The notes beneath the pieces are model-generated. The model saw only the letters and a program-made list of their open reading frames with translations. It made no database searches and was not told the DNA's origin. Positions 59,682-64,000 of a stretch of DNA of 64,000 nt are shown one piece after another (positions within the stretch are counted from its first letter, which is position 1; every line of letters starts with the position of its first letter). The stretch is from an uncultured Eubacteriales bacterium (lineage in GTDB: Bacteria > Bacillota > Clostridia > Lachnospirales > Lachnospiraceae), in the NCBI GenBank assembly GCA_900314775.1, contig OMWM01000002.1, positions 27,549 through 91,548 of the forward strand. The letters are read 5' to 3'. The position numbers and the translations under genes were made by a program.

Positions 59682-61883
59682 ATGCAGAAAATACATTTGC
59701 TCGATGACGATACGATAAACAAAATTGCAGCCGGCGAGGTCGTGGAGCGGCCGATGTCGGCTGTCAAGGAGCTTGTGGAAAACGCCGTCGATGCGCAGGC
59801 CGCGGCCATTACGGTGGAAATCCGGGGCGGCGGTATCGATATGATCCGCGTGACGGACAGCGGCAGCGGCATCGCCCGGGAAGACATACGCAATGCTTTT
59901 GCAGCACATGCCACAAGCAAGATACACACGGCAGACGATCTGCTCTCCATCGGAACACTGGGGTTTCGCGGCGAGGCGCTCTCGAGCATTGCCGCTGTCT
60001 CCCAGGTCGAGCTGATCACGAAAACGCACGGCGACCTGACCGGCATCCGCTATGTCATAGAAGGCGGAGCCGAGAAGAGTATGCAGGAGATCGGCTGTCC
60101 GGACGGCACGACGATCATTGTGCGCAATCTTTTTTACAACACGCCGGCGCGGCGCAGGTTTCTGAAATCGGCAGCGACGGAAGGCAGCTACGTGGCGGAG
60201 CTGGTATCGCGGCTCGCGCTCTCGCATCCTGAGGTCGCGTTCAAATTTATCAATAATTCGAAGACAAGACTGCACACGTCCGGCAACTCGCAGCTGCGCG
60301 ATATCGTGTATCAGGTGTACGGACGGGAAATCACGGGGCAGCTGATGTCTGTCTCGCTGCAGACAGATCTCCTGCAGATTGAGGGCTATATCGGAAAGCC
60401 GATTCTCTCGCGCGGAAACAGGGCGTGGGAAAATTATTTTATCAACGGACGCTATATCAAAAGCAATATCATAACGAAGGCCATCGAGGATGCTTATAAA
60501 ACATTTGTGATGGTGCACCGTTTTCCTTTTACGGCTTTTAATATCTCCATTGATCCGGCGGCTGTTGATGTCAACGTACATCCGCGCAAGATGGAGGTGC
60601 GCTTCAACAGCAGTGAGGCGGTTTACCAGCAGGTGTACGGGCTCATCCGCGGCACGCTGGAGCACCGCGAACTGATTCCGTCGGTTTCCATTGAAAAAAG
60701 AAAAGAACAGAACAAGGTTCAGGAGAATGTTCCGGAACCATTTGAGATACAGAGACTAGCCAGGATGGGTACGCAGGGACAGCAGACCGGGCGTACAGGC
60801 AATTATGAGCGGCCGCAGACACTGGCCGGCGCGGCGGGAGAACGCGGGGCGGCATATGAGCGGCCGCAGACACTGGCCGGCGCGGCGGGAGAACGCGGGG
60901 CGGCATATAGGCGGCCGCAGGCAGCAGCCGGCGGACACGAGACGGCATATGCGCGGCCGCAGTCAACGCCAGGCGGACGCGAAGCATCATATGAGCGGCT
61001 GAAGACAACGCCAGGCGGACGCGAGACGGCGTATCAGCGGCCGCAGGCACCAGCCGGCGGGCACGAAGCGGCGTATCAGCAGCCGCAGGCACCAGCCGGC
61101 GGACACGAAGCGGCATATCAGCAGCCGCAGGCACCAGCCGGCGGACGCGAGACGGCGCCTGCGCAGCCGCAGACCCCATCCCGGCAGCAGGAAGGCAGAT
61201 CCCCTGAGAAGACGGATTTTTCATCGTCCGGCGGGCAGGAAAAGCCAATCAGAGGGCAGCAGATGCAGTTTTCCGATGACCGCCTTCTTTCACAGAAGGC
61301 CCGCGCAAAGCACCGCCTGATCGGGCAGGTATTCGGTACATACTGGCTGATTGAATACAACGAAAAGCTCTATATCATCGACCAGCATGCCGCCCATGAA
61401 AAGGTGCTTTACGAGCGGCTGATCCGCGAATACCGCAGCCGCAGCGTGCAGAAGCAGATGCTTTCACCGCCGGTGATTGTGACGCTTTCACCAGCCGAGC
61501 AGGTTATATACGAGAAGTACAAGGATTATTTCGAGCAGCTCAGCTTTGAAATCGAACCCTTCGGCGGCAATGAATTTGCCATTTCGGCCGTTCCGCTGCA
61601 GCTTTTCGGCATGTCCCCGCGGGATATGTTCATCGAGGTGCTCGACAGCCTGACAGAAGAGAGCGGCAGCATCGAAGGCAGCGCCATCACCTATAAAATC
61701 GCGACGATGGCCTGCAAGGCCGCTGTCAAAGGCAATACGCTGCTGCCGGCCAGAGAAGCCGACGCACTGATTGACGAGCTGCTGCAGACGGAAAATCCTT
61801 ACAGCTGCCCGCACGGCAGGCCAACGATTATTTCGTTTACCAGATATGAACTGGATAAAAAATTCGGAAGGATTCAGAATTAG
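59682..61883 (+). CDS. mutL: DNA mismatch repair protein MutL with repeat-rich linker
   Basis: 733 residues, longer than usual because of an unusual linker. The GHKL ATPase is at the N-terminus (ELVENAVDAQA, DSGSGIAREDI, GTLGFRGEALSSIAAVS, GTTIIVRNLFYNTPARRRF). Residues 375-492 are built of eight Tyr/Pro/Gln/Gly-Ala-rich repeats. The C-terminal domain carries the endonuclease motif DQHAAHEKVLYE from residue 567, then ACKAAVKGN and CPHGRPT, so the nicking activity is predicted intact. It follows mutS by 15 bases and precedes miaA by 3. Confidence 0.96.
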   Translation: MQKIHLLDDDTINKIAAGEVVERPMSAVKELVENAVDAQAAAITVEIRGGGIDMIRVTDSGSGIAREDIRNAFAAHATSKIHTADDLLSIGTLGFRGEALSSIAAVSQVELITKTHGDLTGIRYVIEGGAEKSMQEIGCPDGTTIIVRNLFYNTPARRRFLKSAATEGSYVAELVSRLALSHPEVAFKFINNSKTRLHTSGNSQLRDIVYQVYGREITGQLMSVSLQTDLLQIEGYIGKPILSRGNRAWENYFINGRYIKSNIITKAIEDAYKTFVMVHRFPFTAFNISIDPAAVDVNVHPRKMEVRFNSSEAVYQQVYGLIRGTLEHRELIPSVSIEKRKEQNKVQENVPEPFEIQRLARMGTQGQQTGRTGNYERPQTLAGAAGERGAAYERPQTLAGAAGERGAAYRRPQAAAGGHETAYARPQSTPGGREASYERLKTTPGGRETAYQRPQAPAGGHEAAYQQPQAPAGGHEAAYQQPQAPAGGRETAPAQPQTPSRQQEGRSPEKTDFSSSGGQEKPIRGQQMQFSDDRLLSQKARAKHRLIGQVFGTYWLIEYNEKLYIIDQHAAHEKVLYERLIREYRSRSVQKQMLSPPVIVTLSPAEQVIYEKYKDYFEQLSFEIEPFGGNEFAISAVPLQLFGMSPRDMFIEVLDSLTEESGSIEGSAITYKIATMACKAAVKGNTLLPAREADALIDELLQTENPYSCPHGRPTIISFTRYELDKKFGRIQN
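60804..61157 (+). repeat. Tandem repeats encoding the MutL linker
   Basis: Two 51-base units (60804-60854 and 60855-60905, nearly identical) are followed by six 42-base units to 61157. Each unit begins with Tyr and reads like YQQPQAPAGGHEAA. All lengths are multiples of three, so unit gain or loss keeps the frame. Confidence 0.95.
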
Positions 61884-61886
61884 AAA

Positions 61887-62840
61887 ATGAAAGACAATGG
61901 GAAGGAACCATTGGTGATTCTGGCGGGACCGACGGCGGCCGGCAAGACGGCGCTGTCCGTCCGGCTGGCAAAAGCGATCGGCGGCGAGATCATTTCCGCG
62001 GATTCGATGCAGGTTTACCGCCGCATGGACATCGGCACGGCCAAGATCAGGCCGGAGGAGATGGGCGGCGTGCCGCACCATATGCTCGATATCATAGAGC
62101 CGGAGGAAAATTTCAATGTCGCGGATTTCTGCGGCGCGGCCTCTGCTGCCGCGGAGCAGATCTGCGCCAGGGGACACATTCCGGTCCTGGTCGGCGGAAC
62201 CGGCTTTTATATTCAGGCGCTGCGCAAAGGCGTGGATTTCGGGCAGGGCGAGAGCAGCCCGGCATATCGAAAGCGGCTGGAGGAGATTGCCGCTGCCGGC
62301 GGCGCAGAGCAGCTGTACAGGCAGCTCGGGGAGATCGACCCGGCCGCTGCGCAGAAGATTCATCCGCACAATACCAAACGGGTAATCCGCGCTCTCGAAT
62401 ACCATGAGGTGACCGGAAAGAAAATTTCCGACCATAATCAGGCAGAAAATGAAAAGCCGTCGCTCTACCGGGACGCGTATTTCGTGCTGACACTGCCGCG
62501 CGATGCGCTGTACGAGCGGATCGACAGAAGGGTCGACCAGATGATGGCGGACGGTCTTGAGGACGAGGTGCGCCGGCTGCGGGCAGAAGGTGTGCAGCGC
62601 GGCATGACATCGATGCAGGGACTTGGCTACCGCGAAATGATGGATTATCTTGACGGGACGATCACGCGTGAAGAAGCGGTCAGCCGGATCAAGCGCAACA
62701 CCCGCCATTTTGCCAAGCGGCAGCTCACCTGGTTTCGCCGAGAAAAAGATGTGATCTGGCTCGATAAAAGCCGGTTTGAAGATGAGGATGCGCTGTTTGC
62801 GTACATCCTGCAAATATTAAAAAGAAAAGAGATTATCTGA
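61887..62840 (+). CDS. miaA: tRNA dimethylallyltransferase MiaA
   Basis: 317 residues. It adds the dimethylallyl group to A37 of tRNAs, the substrate for MiaB. The P-loop AGPTAAGKTALSVRLAKAIG is near residue 11, followed by the invariant SADSMQVYRRMDIGTAK. VPHHMLDIIEPEENFNVADF and GGTGFYIQAL are characteristic. The ribosome site is weak (GGAAGGATTC about 15 bases upstream), so translation may couple with mutL, 3 bases upstream. mutL-miaA is a common pairing. Confidence 0.96.
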   Translation: MKDNGKEPLVILAGPTAAGKTALSVRLAKAIGGEIISADSMQVYRRMDIGTAKIRPEEMGGVPHHMLDIIEPEENFNVADFCGAASAAAEQICARGHIPVLVGGTGFYIQALRKGVDFGQGESSPAYRKRLEEIAAAGGAEQLYRQLGEIDPAAAQKIHPHNTKRVIRALEYHEVTGKKISDHNQAENEKPSLYRDAYFVLTLPRDALYERIDRRVDQMMADGLEDEVRRLRAEGVQRGMTSMQGLGYREMMDYLDGTITREEAVSRIKRNTRHFAKRQLTWFRREKDVIWLDKSRFEDEDALFAYILQILKRKEII

Positions 62841-62841
62841 A

Positions 62842-64000
62842 ATGGACGAGAAGACAAGAAAGATTTATAATACAGCCGGCATCAGCGACGCGGTGCTGGA
62901 TTACTGCAGCGATATCGAACAGGCACAGGCAGAGCGTTTCCGCCGCATCGATGAGATGAGCGAATACGGGCAGATCAAGGTCGTCGAAGCCATGCGCAAA
63001 AACCATGTGCAGGAAGGCCATTTCGCCGGCACAACCGGCTATGGCTACAATGATGACGGACGGGACGCGATTGAACGTGTCTATGCGGATGTCTTTCACA
63101 CGGAAGATGCGCTCGTGCGCCCGCATATCACCTGCGGCACCCATGCGCTTACCGTTGCCCTTTCCGGCAACCTGCGTCCGGGCGATGAACTGCTTTCCCC
63201 GGTCGGCGAGCCGTATGATACGCTGCAGGGCGTAATCGGCATCAGACCGGAAAGAGGGTCGCTTGCGGAGTACGGCGTGACATACCGGCAGGTGGACCTT
63301 CTGCCGGACGGCTCCTTTGACTATCCGGCGATCAAGGCGGCGATCAATGACAGGACGAAACTGGTTACAATTCAGCGTTCACGCGGCTATCTGACGCGCA
63401 AGACATTTTCCGTGGAGCAGATCGGCGAACTGATTGCCTTCATCAAAGGCATCCGTCCGGACCTGATCTGCATGGTGGATAACTGCTACGGAGAATTTGT
63501 CGAGCCGATCGAGCCGACGGATGTCGGCGCCGACATGTGTGTCGGTTCGCTGATCAAAAATCCGGGCGGCGGTCTCGCCCCGTCAGGCGGCTATATCGTC
63601 GGCACCCGCGAATGCGTGGCCAATGCGGCTTACCGGCTTACCGCACCGGGCCTTGGCAAGGAACTCGGATCGAGCATGGGACTGAACCGCACCTTGCTGC
63701 AGGGCCTTTTCCTCGCGCCGACCGTGACGGCTTCCGCGCTGAAGACGGCCATTTTCGCGGCCGGTATTTACGAGAAACTCGGCTATAAGGTGACACCGGA
63801 CAGCAAAGAAGACCGATATGACATCATCCAGGCAATTATTTTTGAATCGGACAAGGCGCTGATTGAGTTCTGTAAGGGCATTCAGAAGGCATCGCCTGTT
63901 GACAGCTTCGTCACACCGGAACCGTGGCCGATGCCGGGCTATGACTGCGATGTCATCATGGCTGCCGGTGCGTTTATCAGCGGCTCTTCGATTGAGCTGA
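62842..64000 (+). CDS. PLP-dependent methionine gamma-lyase / aluminium-resistance family protein (3' cut by window)
   Basis: At least 386 residues, running off the window end with no stop. It starts at ATG 62842, one base after the miaA stop. The fold-type I PLP enzyme family is PF06838. The central stretch CGTHALTVALSGNLRPGDEL, DNCYGEFVEPIEP and GSLIKNPGGGLAPSGGYIVG with the PLP Lys are clear. Members are annotated as aluminium-resistance or methionine gamma-lyase-like (YnbB) and often lie after miaA. The real substrate is not known. In Bacillus hfq sits between miaA and this gene; here it does not. Confidence 0.88.
   Translation, partial: MDEKTRKIYNTAGISDAVLDYCSDIEQAQAERFRRIDEMSEYGQIKVVEAMRKNHVQEGHFAGTTGYGYNDDGRDAIERVYADVFHTEDALVRPHITCGTHALTVALSGNLRPGDELLSPVGEPYDTLQGVIGIRPERGSLAEYGVTYRQVDLLPDGSFDYPAIKAAINDRTKLVTIQRSRGYLTRKTFSVEQIGELIAFIKGIRPDLICMVDNCYGEFVEPIEPTDVGADMCVGSLIKNPGGGLAPSGGYIVGTRECVANAAYRLTAPGLGKELGSSMGLNRTLLQGLFLAPTVTASALKTAIFAAGIYEKLGYKVTPDSKEDRYDIIQAIIFESDKALIEFCKGIQKASPVDSFVTPEPWPMPGYDCDVIMAAGAFISGSSIEL

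Noticed and set aside
57018..60665. 1215-codon open frame on the minus strand opposite mutS and mutL
   Set aside because: It spans two intact conserved genes, has no ribosome site or family resemblance, and reflects codon bias in the opposite strand.
60804..61157. Regular repeats that could suggest a CRISPR array
   Set aside because: The units are contiguous, have no unique spacers, and are in frame inside mutL.

Overview
The window is a 64 kb stretch of bacterial core chromosome that reads like a Clostridia (Firmicutes) genome, most likely a Lachnospiraceae-type gut anaerobe. The grounds are gene families and gene order: GerW/YtfJ beside DUF2953/YtfI, a DUF6382-FHA protein, FakA, TmcAL, YlxM-Ffh, RecU, RbgA, the short HisG with HisZ, glutamine synthetase type III, and a PF06838 PLP enzyme after miaA. 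Promoters fit sigma-A, and GTG and TTG starts are common. I see no tRNA, rRNA, insertion sequence, prophage, CRISPR array or plasmid gene. No gene-free stretch exceeds about 200 bases.

Layout. 1-5.0 kb: the end of a MATE transporter, a rhomboid-like membrane protein with a zinc ribbon, then a four-gene unit (unknown 106-residue protein, DUF2953, GerW, FHA) closed by a strong terminator. 5.1-12.6 kb: rpmB on the minus strand, divergent from asp23/yloU-fakA, then recG, a LysR regulator, rsmD-coaD and a coiled-coil protein. 12.7-15.8 kb: tmcAL on the minus strand and a cytoplasmic serine hydrolase. 15.8-25.5 kb: yceD-rpmF-plsX-rnc-smc-ftsY, then ylxM-ffh-rpsP-khpA, which links phospholipid synthesis, RNA processing, chromosome organisation and signal recognition. 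25.5-33.3 kb: rimM-trmD, rplS, and a tightly overlapping run lepB-rbgA-rnhB-yraN-DUF512-der-plsY.

33.3-37.6 kb: rnhA, an RsmF-type rRNA methyltransferase, a HAD phosphatase, a RluA-type pseudouridine synthase and recU. 37.6-41.9 kb: a partial histidine operon, hisZ-hisG-hisD-hisB-hisI, behind a perfect consensus promoter. 42.0-48.0 kb: alaS, a CapA-like exported protein, rpsU, phoH and ybeY. 48.1-54.8 kb: a SpoVB/MurJ-type flippase, two different FAD oxidoreductases, DUF896, 5-formyl-THF cyclo-ligase and miaB. 54.8-64.0 kb: glnN inserted ahead of mutS-mutL-miaA, then a PLP enzyme cut by the window end.

Most genes serve translation (ribosomal proteins, rRNA and tRNA modification, ribosome-assembly GTPases), protein export, DNA repair and envelope lipid supply. 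I found no convincing new multi-gene system. The points most worth a second look are local: a repeat-built linker in MutL, a catalytically degenerate rhomboid with a zinc ribbon, a signal peptidase with Arg where the catalytic Lys is expected, an inverted repeat at the ylxM-ffh start, an inverted repeat inside the his promoter, and an alaS promoter abutting the his-operon terminator.
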